A stretch of 64,000 nt of DNA from Chryseosolibacter sp049791675 (GTDB taxonomy: Bacteria; Bacteroidota; Bacteroidia; Cytophagales; Cyclobacteriaceae): assembly GCA_049791675.1 (NCBI GenBank), contig JBARAD010000204.1, positions 51,542 to 115,541 on the forward strand. Direction: 5' to 3'. A model generated the notes under the pieces. It did not search any database and was not told the origin of the DNA. It saw only the letters and a program-made list of their open reading frames with translations. The position numbers and the translations under genes are program-made. This document shows, one piece after another, positions 16,555-24,655 of this stretch (its first letter is position 1; every line of letters begins with the position of its first letter).

Positions 16555-16841
16555 TGAGTGTCCTGAAGAAGCCATTGGTGACCGAAAAGGTTTCTGCCAT
16601 GAATGAGAAAGGCAAATACGGATTTATTGTAGATGCTGATGCCAACAAGGTAGAGATTAAGAAGGCTGTGGAAAAACAGTATGGTGTGAACGTTGAGAAA
16701 GTGAACACCATGAATGTTATGGGTAAACTAAAGACCCGTTACACCAAGGCGGGCGTATTGGCTGGCCGCAGACCGAGCTACAAGAAAGCCATTGTTACAT
16801 TGGCTGAAGGTGAAGTAATAGATTTTTATAGCAACGTATAA
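16554..16841 (+). CDS. rplW: 50S ribosomal protein L23
   Basis: L23 of 95 residues, with LKKPLVTEKVSAMNEKGKYGF at the N-terminus (seen here as the shorter family block PLVTEK) and the tail loop of the family. It sits at the tunnel exit and docks SRP and trigger factor. Confidence 0.96.
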   Translation: MSVLKKPLVTEKVSAMNEKGKYGFIVDADANKVEIKKAVEKQYGVNVEKVNTMNVMGKLKTRYTKAGVLAGRRPSYKKAIVTLAEGEVIDFYSNV

Positions 16842-16862
16842 TATAAGTTTAATTCCTGAACA

Positions 16863-17687
16863 ATGGCGTTGAAGAAACTTAAGCCGGTAACACCCGGAAG
16901 CAGACACAGGATGGCTCCCTCCTTTGATGATATCACGGCGAGCAAGCCGGAGAAGTCACTGGTGACAACGGTTAAGAAGACCGGTGGAAGAAACAGCAAT
17001 GGTAAGATGACCATGCGTTACATCGGTGGTGGTCACAAGCAAAAGCTGAGAGACATTGACTTTAAGCGTAACAAATTCGGTGTTCCTGCAGTGGTGAAGT
17101 CGATCGAATATGATCCCACCCGTTCTGCACGTATTGCCTTATTGTACTATTTGGATGGAGCGAAATCCTATATCATCGCTCCTCATGGTTTACAGGTTGG
17201 ACAGCAGGTTGTTTCTGGCAGCGAAGTAGCGCCTGAAGTAGGCAATGCGCTGCCCCTGTCTAAAATCCCGTTGGGTACTATTGTTCATAATGTTGAAATG
17301 AAGCCGGGCAAAGGTGGAGCAATCGCCCGCAGTGCCGGATCATTTGTTCAGTTGCTGGCCCGTGAAGGCGGCTTTGCAACGTTGAAGATGCCTTCAGGTG
17401 AAATGCGCAATGTATTGGATGTATGTATAGCCACCATTGGTGCCGCTTCCAATCCTGACCACATGAACGAAAGTGTGGGTAAGGCAGGTCGCAGCCGCTG
17501 GAGGGGTATTCGTCCCAGGACCAGGCCAGTAGCCATGAACCCTGTAGATCACCCGATGGGTGGTGGTGAAGGTCGTGCATCCGGTGGTCATCCGAGATCC
17601 AGAAATGGTATCATTGCCAAAGGACAGAAGACCCGTCACCCGAAGAAGTATTCAGATCGTCTAATCATATCTAAGAGGAAAAAATAA
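16863..17687 (+). CDS. rplB: 50S ribosomal protein L2
   Basis: L2 of 274 residues, essential for subunit joining and peptidyl transfer. Seen: GRNSNGKMTMRYIGGGHKQ and the C-terminal MNPVDHPMGGGEG loop with the conserved His. Its stop overlaps the rpsS start (TAATG). Confidence 0.97.
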   Translation: MALKKLKPVTPGSRHRMAPSFDDITASKPEKSLVTTVKKTGGRNSNGKMTMRYIGGGHKQKLRDIDFKRNKFGVPAVVKSIEYDPTRSARIALLYYLDGAKSYIIAPHGLQVGQQVVSGSEVAPEVGNALPLSKIPLGTIVHNVEMKPGKGGAIARSAGSFVQLLAREGGFATLKMPSGEMRNVLDVCIATIGAASNPDHMNESVGKAGRSRWRGIRPRTRPVAMNPVDHPMGGGEGRASGGHPRSRNGIIAKGQKTRHPKKYSDRLIISKRKK

Positions 17688-17962
17688 TGGGACGTTCGAT
17701 TAAGAAAGGACCGTACGCTGACTTCCGTCTCCTGAAGAAAGTAGAGACTACAGAGAAGTCTGGAAAAAAATCTGTGATCAAAACATGGTCAAGGAGATCA
17801 ACAGTTACACCTGAGATGATCAGCCATACTTTCGCAGTACACAATGGAAATAAGTTTATTCCGGTATATGTCACGGAAAATATGGTAGGTCACAAACTTG
17901 GAGAGTTTGCTCCTACCCGTACATTCCGCGGCCACTCAGGTAATAAGAAAGACACGAAGTAA
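17687..17962 (+). CDS. rpsS: 30S ribosomal protein S19
   Basis: S19 of 91 residues: MGRSIKKGPYADFRL start and the HKLGEFAPTRTFRGH C-terminal signature. Located in the 30S head, in complex with S13. Confidence 0.97.
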   Translation: MGRSIKKGPYADFRLLKKVETTEKSGKKSVIKTWSRRSTVTPEMISHTFAVHNGNKFIPVYVTENMVGHKLGEFAPTRTFRGHSGNKKDTK

Positions 17963-17964
17963 TC

Positions 17965-18435
17965 ATGGAAGATACAGCGAAAAGGACCAAGAGGTCTGTC
18001 GTAAAAAGAGAAAAGCGCGATGCTAAAAAAGAGGCCGCAAAGACCGGTCCCGTCGTGGCAAAATTAAGCAACGTGCCTTCTTCACCGCGCAAGATGCGTT
18101 TGGTGGCTGATCTCATCAGAGGTGAGCGCGTAAACAAGGCACTCAACATCCTGAAGCACGAGCCGAAGGTGGGTTCCAACAATCTTGAGAAGCTTTTGCT
18201 TTCGGCAATTTCAAACTGGGGTATCAAGAACCAGGACCAGAAGCTGGAGGAAGCGGATCTTTTCGTAAAGGACATCTGGGTTGACGGAGGCCGCGTATTG
18301 AAGAGGCTGAGGCCCGCTCCCCAGGGAAGGGCGCACAGGATCCGCAAGCGCTCCAATCACGTTACCCTTGTAATCGACAGCCTGAAGAAGTCCGGCGTTG
18401 AAACTAATGTTGTAGAAAAAGAAACTAAGGAATAA
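17965..18435 (+). CDS. rplV: 50S ribosomal protein L22, with terminal extensions
   Basis: L22 core (about residues 30-135, with SSPRKMRLVADLIRG and the tunnel-loop LKRLRPAPQGRAHRI). At 156 residues it is longer than the 110 of E. coli: a lysine/arginine-rich N-terminal tail of about 28 residues and a C-terminal tail of about 15. Starts 3 nt after rpsS. Confidence 0.96.
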   Translation: MEDTAKRTKRSVVKREKRDAKKEAAKTGPVVAKLSNVPSSPRKMRLVADLIRGERVNKALNILKHEPKVGSNNLEKLLLSAISNWGIKNQDQKLEEADLFVKDIWVDGGRVLKRLRPAPQGRAHRIRKRSNHVTLVIDSLKKSGVETNVVEKETKE

Positions 18436-18439
18436 ATAA

Positions 18440-19258
18440 ATGGGACAAAAAATTAATCCTGTTGGGTTCAGATTAGGAATTGTTCGCGGTTGGGATTCCA
18501 ACTGGTACGGTGGCAATACCTTTTCAGAGAAGCTTGTTGAAGATCATAAGATCAGGGAATATGTGCAGGCGCGTATTCCGAAGGGCGGCATTGCCAAAGT
18601 GGTGATCGAAAGAACACTGAAGCGTATCACCCTGACCATTCACACTGCTCGTCCCGGTGTTGTGATTGGAAAAGGCGGTACTGAAGTCGACAAGATCAAG
18701 GAAGAATTGAAGAAGATTACCGGTAAGGATGTTCAGATCAACATCTTCGAGATCAAACGTCCCGAGTTGGATGCGAAGCTCGTCGGCGAGTCTATTGCGC
18801 AGCAGATTGAGGCGCGTATTTCTTACAAGCGTGCCATGAAGCAGGCCATCGCTTCGGCTATGCGGGTAGGATCAGAAGGAATCAAGATCAAGGTATCAGG
18901 TCGTCTTGCAGGTGCTGACATGGCGCGTACCGAACAATATAAAGAAGGCCGTATTCCTTTGCATACACTTCGTGCGGATATCGATTATGCGATCTCTGAA
19001 GCGCAGACTGTGTATGGAAAGATCGGTATCAAAGTATGGATCTTCAAAGGTGAGATCTATGGCAAGCGCGATCTTTCGCCGAACATCGGTGTGGTGAGCA
19101 ATGCTCCTCAGGGGCAGGGTGGCGCAGGTCCTCGTGGCGATCGCGGCGGTGACCGTGGTGGCCGCAGAAGAGAAGGCGGCGGTGGCGGCGGTGGACGTCG
19201 TGGCGGAGATTCCGGTGGCGGACGTCGTGGCGGCTCCGGTGGCGGAAGGAAAAATTGA
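18440..19258 (+). CDS. rpsC: 30S ribosomal protein S3, with Gly/Arg-rich C-terminal tail
   Basis: S3 with the KH domain (RPGVVIGKGG near residues 71-80) and the C-terminal domain ending near residue 220. S3 lines the mRNA entry tunnel and has helicase activity. Residues 222-272 form a tail almost entirely of Gly, Arg, Asp and Ser with repeated RGG/RRGG units, encoded by a locally repeated GC-rich stretch (about 19103-19255). Such a tail resembles eukaryotic RGG RNA-binding boxes; its role in the ribosome is unknown. Confidence 0.97.
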   Translation: MGQKINPVGFRLGIVRGWDSNWYGGNTFSEKLVEDHKIREYVQARIPKGGIAKVVIERTLKRITLTIHTARPGVVIGKGGTEVDKIKEELKKITGKDVQINIFEIKRPELDAKLVGESIAQQIEARISYKRAMKQAIASAMRVGSEGIKIKVSGRLAGADMARTEQYKEGRIPLHTLRADIDYAISEAQTVYGKIGIKVWIFKGEIYGKRDLSPNIGVVSNAPQGQGGAGPRGDRGGDRGGRRREGGGGGGGRRGGDSGGGRRGGSGGGRKN

Positions 19259-19295
19259 TAATAGAACTAGAAGGAAACGATAAAGTCAGGTAACG

Positions 19296-19730
19296 ATGTT
19301 ACAGCCTAAAAGAACGAAATTCAGAAAAATGCAAAAAGGTCGCGTAAAAGGCATGGCTACGCGAGGACATTCCATTGCATTCGGATCTTTTGCCATTAAA
19401 GCGTTGGAAGGTGGTTGGATCACTGCACGTCAGCTGGAGGCAGCCCGTATTGCGGTTACCCGTGCGATGAAACGCGAAGGGCAGGTATGGATCCGGATAT
19501 TCCCTGACAAACCGATCACCCGGAAACCTGCAGAGGTTCGTATGGGTAAAGGTAAAGGAGCTCCTGAATATTGGGTAGCTGTGATTAAACCCGGTACCAT
19601 CCTCTTTGAAGCAGGTGGTGTGAATATGGCCACCGCAAAAGAAGCCCTGGCCCTGGCGGATGGTAAACTGCCCATTAAGACGAAATTTACCGTAAGAAGA
19701 GATTACGTTGAGACCAGTATCAAGCCATGA
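19296..19730 (+). CDS. rplP: 50S ribosomal protein L16
   Basis: L16 of 144 residues: MLQPKRTKFRKMQKGR start, RIFPDKPITRKPAEVRMG core. Binds near the A site and helps tRNA accommodation. The stop overlaps the rpmC start (ATGA). Confidence 0.97.
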   Translation: MLQPKRTKFRKMQKGRVKGMATRGHSIAFGSFAIKALEGGWITARQLEAARIAVTRAMKREGQVWIRIFPDKPITRKPAEVRMGKGKGAPEYWVAVIKPGTILFEAGGVNMATAKEALALADGKLPIKTKFTVRRDYVETSIKP

Positions 19731-19921
19731 AAAATTCTGATATCAAAAACCTAAGTGTCGCGGAATTGAAAGAAAAGATCGCGAGTGAAAAAGAGGCTTT
19801 GCGCAAAGTTCAGTTTGCCCACAAGATCTCTTCGATTGAAAATCCCATGAGGATCAATCAAACGCGAAAACTTGTCGCCAGACTTAGTACGGAACTGAGA
19901 GCCAAAGAACTTCAAAAATAA
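19727..19921 (+). CDS. rpmC: 50S ribosomal protein L29
   Basis: Small two-helix protein (64 residues) with the LSVAELKEKIASEKEALRK start and the IKNPMRINQTRKLVAR-type C-terminal motif (here IENPMRINQTRKLVARL). Lies near the tunnel exit with L23. Confidence 0.95.
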   Translation: MKNSDIKNLSVAELKEKIASEKEALRKVQFAHKISSIENPMRINQTRKLVARLSTELRAKELQK

Positions 19922-19926
19922 TTCCT

Positions 19927-20181
19927 ATGGAAAGGAACGAACGAAAAGAAAGAATCGGAAAAGTGGTCAGCAACAAGATGCAGAAAACCATCACCGTTGC
20001 AGTGGATCGTAAAGTAAAACATCCGATCTACGGAAAATTTGTGAACAGAACTACCAAGTTCAAGGCACACGACGAACAGAATACCGCCGGCATCGGCGAC
20101 ACTGTGCGGATTATGGAAACGCGTCCGTTGAGCAAGGAGAAGCGTTGGAGATTGATTGAGGTCGTCGAAAAAGCCAAATAA
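19927..20181 (+). CDS. rpsQ: 30S ribosomal protein S17
   Basis: S17 of 84 residues, OB-fold; signatures RKERIGKVVSNKMQKTITV and GDTVRIMETRPLSKEKRW. Last gene before a 127-nt gap in the cluster. Confidence 0.96.
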   Translation: MERNERKERIGKVVSNKMQKTITVAVDRKVKHPIYGKFVNRTTKFKAHDEQNTAGIGDTVRIMETRPLSKEKRWRLIEVVEKAK

Positions 20182-20308
20182 TGTGCTCCTCTGTAAGGTG
20201 CTGATCTTTTGAAGCGCCTGACGGAAAGCCTGCAGTTTGTTGCCTTGGAACTGCGGAGAGAAAGAAGGCGATAGAGAAAGATTAAACAAGAGATAAGTAT
20301 AAAGCGCC
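20182..20308 (+). promoter_or_regulatory. Gap between rpsQ and rplN with a hairpin
   Basis: 127 nt without a gene. GCAGTT (20232-20237) pairs with AACTGC (20249-20254), extended by CC/GG around a bulged T. There is no T tract after it and no TAnnTTTG promoter, so a structured leader or processing site is more likely than a terminator. The position equals the start of the spc operon in E. coli. Confidence 0.35.
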
Positions 20309-20677
20309 ATGATACGTACCGAATCCAGACTTACCGTAGCCGATAACAGCGGAGCAAAGGAAGTTCTTTGTATGCACGTTCTGGGCGGAACCCGCAAAGG
20401 ATCCGCTACTGTGGGCGACAAAATTGTCGTTACCGTAAAGTCTGCCCTTCCTACCAGCCAGGTGAAAAAGGGAACTGTTTCCAGGGCTGTGATTGTCAGA
20501 ACCCGGAAGGAAGTAAGAAGAAAAGACGGATCTTATATCCGTTTTGAAGATAATGCTGCCGTGCTGTTGAACGCACAGGACGAGCCCCGCGGAACCCGTA
20601 TTTTTGGGCCCGTTGCACGTGAGCTCAGAGAAAAGCAGTTTATGAAAATTGTTTCATTGGCACCCGAAGTAATTTAA
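20309..20677 (+). CDS. rplN: 50S ribosomal protein L14
   Basis: L14 of 122 residues with MIRTESRLTVADNSGAKE start and the GTRIFGPVARELRE C-terminal signature. Forms an inter-subunit bridge and the docking site of the silencing factor RsfS. Confidence 0.97.
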   Translation: MIRTESRLTVADNSGAKEVLCMHVLGGTRKGSATVGDKIVVTVKSALPTSQVKKGTVSRAVIVRTRKEVRRKDGSYIRFEDNAAVLLNAQDEPRGTRIFGPVARELREKQFMKIVSLAPEVI

Positions 20678-20680
20678 GCC

Positions 20681-21022
20681 ATGGAGAGAAAAACTAACTT
20701 ACAGCCCAAACTGCACATCCGTAAAGGTGACACTGTGAAAGTGCTTGCCGGTGACGACAAAGGCAAGGAGGGAAAAGTCCTGGAAGTGAACCGCGAAAAA
20801 AGACGCGCGCTTGTCGAGGGCATAAACCTGATGACCAAACATACGAAGCCTTCTGCCGGTAAACCGGAAGGAGGGATCGCGAAAGTGGAGTCATTTATCC
20901 ATATCAGCAATTTGATGCTGATCGATCCTGCGAGTGGCAAACCTACCCGCGTGGGAAGAAAGCTTAACGATAAGGGTAAGCTACAGAGATTTTCAAAGAA
21001 AACCGGAGAAATTATTAAATAA
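20681..21022 (+). CDS. rplX: 50S ribosomal protein L24
   Basis: L24 of 113 residues; the KOW motif (HIRKGDTVKVLAGDDKGKEG) and the RVGRKLNDKGKLQRF tail are clear. One of the two assembly initiators of the 50S subunit. Overlaps rplE by one base. Confidence 0.96.
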   Translation: MERKTNLQPKLHIRKGDTVKVLAGDDKGKEGKVLEVNREKRRALVEGINLMTKHTKPSAGKPEGGIAKVESFIHISNLMLIDPASGKPTRVGRKLNDKGKLQRFSKKTGEIIK

Positions 21023-21579
21023 TGGCAACGCCTAGATTAAAGGACAAATACACCAAGGAAATTGTCCCTGCTTTAAAGGAGAAATTCAGCTATCAGTCTG
21101 TGATGCAGGTGCCGAAGATCGAGAAGATCTGTATCAACAAAGGCATGGGTGTGGCAGTTACTGACAAGAAACTGATTGATGTTGCAGTAGAAGAGATTTC
21201 CAGCATCACAGGTCAGAAGGCTGTCGCTACCAAATCAAAGAAAGCGATTTCAAATTTCAAGCTGCGGGAGAACATGCCGATTGGTGTGCGGGTAACCCTG
21301 CGCGGAGACAAGATGTTCGAATTTCTGGATCGCCTGGTCAACGTAGCCCTTCCCAGGGTACGTGACTTCCGTGGTGTGAGTGCGAAGGGCTTTGACGGCC
21401 GAGGCAATTACACACTCGGTGTGAAGGAGCAGATCATCTTCCCTGAGATCTCCATTGAAAAAGTAAACAAGATCAGCGGTATGGATATCACGTTTGTGAC
21501 GACTGCCCAGACTGACGAAGAAAGCTACGAGCTCCTGAAGCAATTCGGGATGCCTTTTGCAAATAAAAGTAATTCATAA
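21022..21579 (+). CDS. rplE: 50S ribosomal protein L5
   Basis: L5 of 185 residues, 5S rRNA-binding; family blocks KAISNFKLRENMPIGVRVTLRG and GNYTLGVKEQIIFPEI (partly quoted) are present. Anchors the 5S RNP in the central protuberance. Confidence 0.97.
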   Translation: MATPRLKDKYTKEIVPALKEKFSYQSVMQVPKIEKICINKGMGVAVTDKKLIDVAVEEISSITGQKAVATKSKKAISNFKLRENMPIGVRVTLRGDKMFEFLDRLVNVALPRVRDFRGVSAKGFDGRGNYTLGVKEQIIFPEISIEKVNKISGMDITFVTTAQTDEESYELLKQFGMPFANKSNS

Positions 21580-21585
21580 CCAAGC

Positions 21586-21855
21586 ATGGCTAAATTATCT
21601 GTAATCGCTAGGCAAGCAAAAAGAGAAAAGCTGGTAAGTACCTACGCAGCCAAGAGGAAGGCTTTAAAACAGGCAGGAGATTATCTGGCGCTGGACAAAC
21701 TTCCCCGCAACGCTTCGCCGGTTCGTTTGAAGAACCGCTGCAAGCTGACGGGGCGCCCCAGAGGCTATCTGCGTAAATTCGGCGTTTGCCGTAACGTTTT
21801 CCGCCAGATGGCATCTGATGGAAAGATCCCAGGCCTGACAAAGGCAAGCTGGTAG
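21586..21855 (+). CDS. rpsN: 30S ribosomal protein S14, zinc-free form
   Basis: S14 of 89 residues with the NRCKLTGRPRGYLRKFG signature. It is the long form without the CxxC-x(n)-CxxC zinc motif. Last gene before a 271-nt gap that contains a new promoter. Confidence 0.96.
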   Translation: MAKLSVIARQAKREKLVSTYAAKRKALKQAGDYLALDKLPRNASPVRLKNRCKLTGRPRGYLRKFGVCRNVFRQMASDGKIPGLTKASW

Positions 21856-22045
21856 TGGAAAACCGCCCCGGGCTACGAGCCGCGTGCTTCGGGGGGACAA
21901 AATCCCACTTCCTGCGCTGAAAAGCCGCCAACAGAGCTCCTTACGGGGAATTCGCCAGTGGCAGTTCACAGCTTAAAAAAATATTGGTTGCTGAGTATCA
22001 AGGTCGTCATAATCCCGCTTTAGGGCCGACGAAACCAGGTAACAG

Positions 22046-22076
22046 TTTGAATAATTGAAATTGTTCAATATCTTTG
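22046..22076 (+). promoter_or_regulatory. Internal promoter before rpsH
   Basis: TTTG at 22046-22049, 19-nt spacer, TATCTTTG at 22069-22076. The two elements and the spacing are identical to those of the rplC promoter. The expected transcript start is near 22083, about 45 nt before rpsH, so the distal half of the cluster can be transcribed on its own. Confidence 0.85.
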
Positions 22077-22078
22077 CA

Positions 22079-22101
22079 GCCCGGTTTAAAAAACGCGGGC
22101 T
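22079..22101 (+). promoter_or_regulatory. Leader hairpin before rpsH
   Basis: GCCCG (22079-22083) pairs with CGGGC (22096-22100) and can be extended by GCA/TGC around a one-base bulge. It sits at or just before the predicted 5' end of the rpsH transcript, as the hairpin does at rplC. No long T tract follows. Confidence 0.4.
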
Positions 22102-22126
22102 TGCTTATTAATAAGAAAATAAGAAA

Positions 22127-22525
22127 ATGACTGATCCTATAGCAGACTATTTAACCCGGTTGCGGAACGCCATAAAGGCCAACCACCGTGTCGTGGAGAT
22201 TCCTGCTTCCAATTTGAAGAAGGAAATAACCAAAGTGTTATTTGACAAAGGTTATATCCTAAACTATAAGTTTGAGGAGACTGAAAATCACCAGGGGAAG
22301 ATTAAGATCGCCCTGAAATACAATCCGGAAACCCGCGAATCCGCGATAACCAAACTCGAGCGGATCAGCACTCCGGGGTTGAGACAGTATTCAAATGCTG
22401 CCACAATGCCCCGGGTACTGAATGGACTTGGGGTTGCAATTCTGTCCACTTCCCGCGGTGTGATCACCGACAAGGAAGCGCGCACAATGAATGTAGGTGG
22501 TGAAGTTTTGTGTTACGTCTATTAA
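22127..22525 (+). CDS. rpsH: 30S ribosomal protein S8
   Basis: S8 of 132 residues with MTDPIADYLTRLRNA start and STSRGVITDKEAR C-terminal signature. A primary 16S binder and in E. coli the spc operon repressor. First gene after the internal promoter. Confidence 0.97.
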   Translation: MTDPIADYLTRLRNAIKANHRVVEIPASNLKKEITKVLFDKGYILNYKFEETENHQGKIKIALKYNPETRESAITKLERISTPGLRQYSNAATMPRVLNGLGVAILSTSRGVITDKEARTMNVGGEVLCYVY

Positions 22526-22534
22526 TTAAAAGGC

Positions 22535-23092
22535 ATGTCAAGGATAGGTAAACTACCGATAAAAATTCCTGCAGGAGTAACTTTCAACTTTTCGAAAGAA
22601 AAGAACCAGGTAACTGTGAAGGGGCCGAAAGGCGAATTGCATCAGTCTATTGAACCTGATTTTGTTATCAAGCAGGAAGATGGCACTGTAACGCTGGAAA
22701 GACCTACAGAACAGAAGCGTCATAAGGCGATGCACGGTTTGTACCGCGCGCTGATCGCCAACATGATGGAAGGCGTATCAAAAGGATACAAGGCGCAGAT
22801 GGAACTTGTTGGTGTGGGTTATAAAGCCAATGCACAATCCAATGTACTGGAACTGAGCCTTGGATATTCTCACAACGTATTCGTTGCTGTTCCTACGGAA
22901 TTGAAAGTAACTGCTTTCCAGGAAAAAGGGGGTAACCCGACGATTGTTCTGGAAGGTATTGATAAGCAACTCATTGGCCAGATGGCGGCGAAGATCAAAT
23001 CTCTTCGCAAGGTTGAGCCTTACAAAGGTAAAGGTATTCGCTTCACGGGTGAGTATGTACGCAGAAAGGCTGGTAAGGCTGCTGCCAAGTAA
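22535..23092 (+). CDS. rplF: 50S ribosomal protein L6
   Basis: L6 of 185 residues with MSRIGKLPIKIPAGV start and the C-terminal signature EPYKGKGIRFTGEYVRRKAGK (quoted in part: PYKGKGIR). Sits beside the factor-binding site. Confidence 0.97.
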   Translation: MSRIGKLPIKIPAGVTFNFSKEKNQVTVKGPKGELHQSIEPDFVIKQEDGTVTLERPTEQKRHKAMHGLYRALIANMMEGVSKGYKAQMELVGVGYKANAQSNVLELSLGYSHNVFVAVPTELKVTAFQEKGGNPTIVLEGIDKQLIGQMAAKIKSLRKVEPYKGKGIRFTGEYVRRKAGKAAAK

Positions 23093-23144
23093 TCCGGGAA
23101 ACCGGTAATTTAAACGGATCATAGCATCATATACAGATAGTATT

Positions 23145-23492
23145 ATGGCAGGCAAAAACAGAGAAAGACGCGAAAGAATCAAGATGGGTGTCCGCAAGAA
23201 GATCAGCGGAACCAATGACAGGCCCCGGTTATCAGTGTTCAGAAGCAACACGGGCATCTACGCGCAGATTATTGATGATATCAAAGGAGTAACCCTGGCT
23301 TCTGCTTCTTCTTTGGAGTTAGGAAAGAAAACCGTGAACATGGAGAACTCCAAGGACGTGGGTAAGAAGCTGGCCGAGAAGGCAGTTGCTTCCGGTATCC
23401 AGTCTATTGTTTTCGATCGTAACGGATATCTGTATCATGGCAATATCAAGGCTTTTGCTGAAGGTGCCAGAGAAGGTGGTTTAAAATTCTAA
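23145..23492 (+). CDS. rplR: 50S ribosomal protein L18
   Basis: L18 of 115 residues; TNDRPRLSVFRSN and DRNGYLYHGNIKAFAEGAR are family signatures. Binds 5S rRNA together with L5. Confidence 0.96.
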   Translation: MAGKNRERRERIKMGVRKKISGTNDRPRLSVFRSNTGIYAQIIDDIKGVTLASASSLELGKKTVNMENSKDVGKKLAEKAVASGIQSIVFDRNGYLYHGNIKAFAEGAREGGLKF

Positions 23493-23503
23493 GAACTTAA
23501 AAT

Positions 23504-24022
23504 ATGTCTGTAAGCAATATTAGCACAGTAAAAGCCAGCGAAATCGACCTGAAAGAGAAGGTTGTTGCCATTGAGCGTGTTGCCAAGGTGGTAAAAGGCG
23601 GGCGCCGGTTCAGCTTCGCAGCCATTGTGGTTGTGGGCGATGGTAACGGTGTCGTTGGCTACGGTCTGGGCAAGGCAAATGAAGTGACCGATGCCATCAC
23701 CAAGGGCATCGATGACGCAAAGAAACACCTGGTGAAGGTGCCGATCATCAAAGGTACTGTTCCCCATGAATCCATCGGAAAATTCGGCGGTGGTTTCGTA
23801 TTATTGAAGCCTGCTTCCCCTGGTACGGGTGTTATTGCAGGTGGTGCGATGCGTGCCGTGCTTGAAAGCGCGGGTGTGCACAACGTATTGGCGAAATCCA
23901 AAGGATCGTCAAATCCCCACAACGTGGTGAAAGCGACTTTCAAGGCGTTGACTACCATGCGCGATGCTTATAGCATTGCCAAGAATCGCGGAATTGCATT
24001 GTCAAAAGTATTTAACGGCTAA
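23504..24022 (+). CDS. rpsE: 30S ribosomal protein S5
   Basis: S5 of 172 residues, with the dsRNA-binding fold and the GRRFSFAAIVVVGDGNGVVGYG signature region (residues about 30-50). Important for decoding accuracy. Confidence 0.97.
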   Translation: MSVSNISTVKASEIDLKEKVVAIERVAKVVKGGRRFSFAAIVVVGDGNGVVGYGLGKANEVTDAITKGIDDAKKHLVKVPIIKGTVPHESIGKFGGGFVLLKPASPGTGVIAGGAMRAVLESAGVHNVLAKSKGSSNPHNVVKATFKALTTMRDAYSIAKNRGIALSKVFNG

Positions 24023-24027
24023 GAGAC

Positions 24028-24207
24028 ATGGCGAAAGTTCAGATAACGCAAAAGAGAAGTACGATCAAAAGACCTGAAACCCAGGTTCTGACAATCCAGG
24101 CTTTGGGGTTGGGCAAGATCAACAGGACCGTAGAGGTGGAGTTGACTCCGCAGATCGCCGGTATGATAAGAAAAGTGAATCACCTGATTACAGTAAAAGA
24201 ACTTTAA
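24028..24207 (+). CDS. rpmD: 50S ribosomal protein L30
   Basis: Small gene of 59 codons between rpsE and rplO: MAKVQITQKRSTIKRPETQ start, then the family block TIQALGLGKINRTV and an MIRKVNHLITV C-terminus. Position and motifs identify L30; the stop TAA lies one base before the rplO ATG. Confidence 0.95.
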   Translation: MAKVQITQKRSTIKRPETQVLTIQALGLGKINRTVEVELTPQIAGMIRKVNHLITVKEL

Positions 24208-24208
24208 G

Positions 24209-24655
24209 ATGAAGCTCCACACATTAAAACCTGCTGAAGGTTCAATAAAAAACAATAAACGGGTGGGCCGTGGACAAGGGTCGGGAGGATCAACCTCGGG
24301 CCGTGGACACAAAGGTGCACAGTCACGGGCTGGTTACAAAAGCAAGGCGGGCTTTGAAGGCGGTCAGATGCCCCTTCAGCGCCGGGTACCGAAATTCGGG
24401 TTTAAGAATAACAACAAGATCTACTATAAAGGATTGAACCTCGATGTATTGGAAGGCCTGGCCGAAAAGACAAAAGGTTCTAATCTCAGCCTGCAGTTTC
24501 TGATCGAGAACGGTGTCGTGAGCAAAAACGACAAAGTTAAAGTTTTGGGTAGAGGAGAGTTGAAATCTAAAATCAGCGTGGAAGCTCATGCTTTTTCAGA
24601 AACGGCTACAAAAGCAATTGAAAAAGTTGGTGGCACAGCTACAACAGTGAAATAA
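24209..24655 (+). CDS. rplO: 50S ribosomal protein L15
   Basis: L15 of 148 residues: MKLHTLKPAEGSIK start, KRVGRGQGSGGSTSGRGHKG and a hydrophobic C-terminus with KVEKVGG-type motif. The stop overlaps the secY start (TAATG). Confidence 0.97.
   Translation: MKLHTLKPAEGSIKNNKRVGRGQGSGGSTSGRGHKGAQSRAGYKSKAGFEGGQMPLQRRVPKFGFKNNNKIYYKGLNLDVLEGLAEKTKGSNLSLQFLIENGVVSKNDKVKVLGRGELKSKISVEAHAFSETATKAIEKVGGTATTVK

Noticed and set aside
21608..21969. Minus-strand open frames opposite rpsN and the following gap
   Set aside because: rpsN is clear on the plus strand and the antisense peptides have no signature.
24028..24207. Absence of rpmD from the cluster
   Set aside because: The short gene was found by reading the gap between rpsE and rplO; L30 is present.
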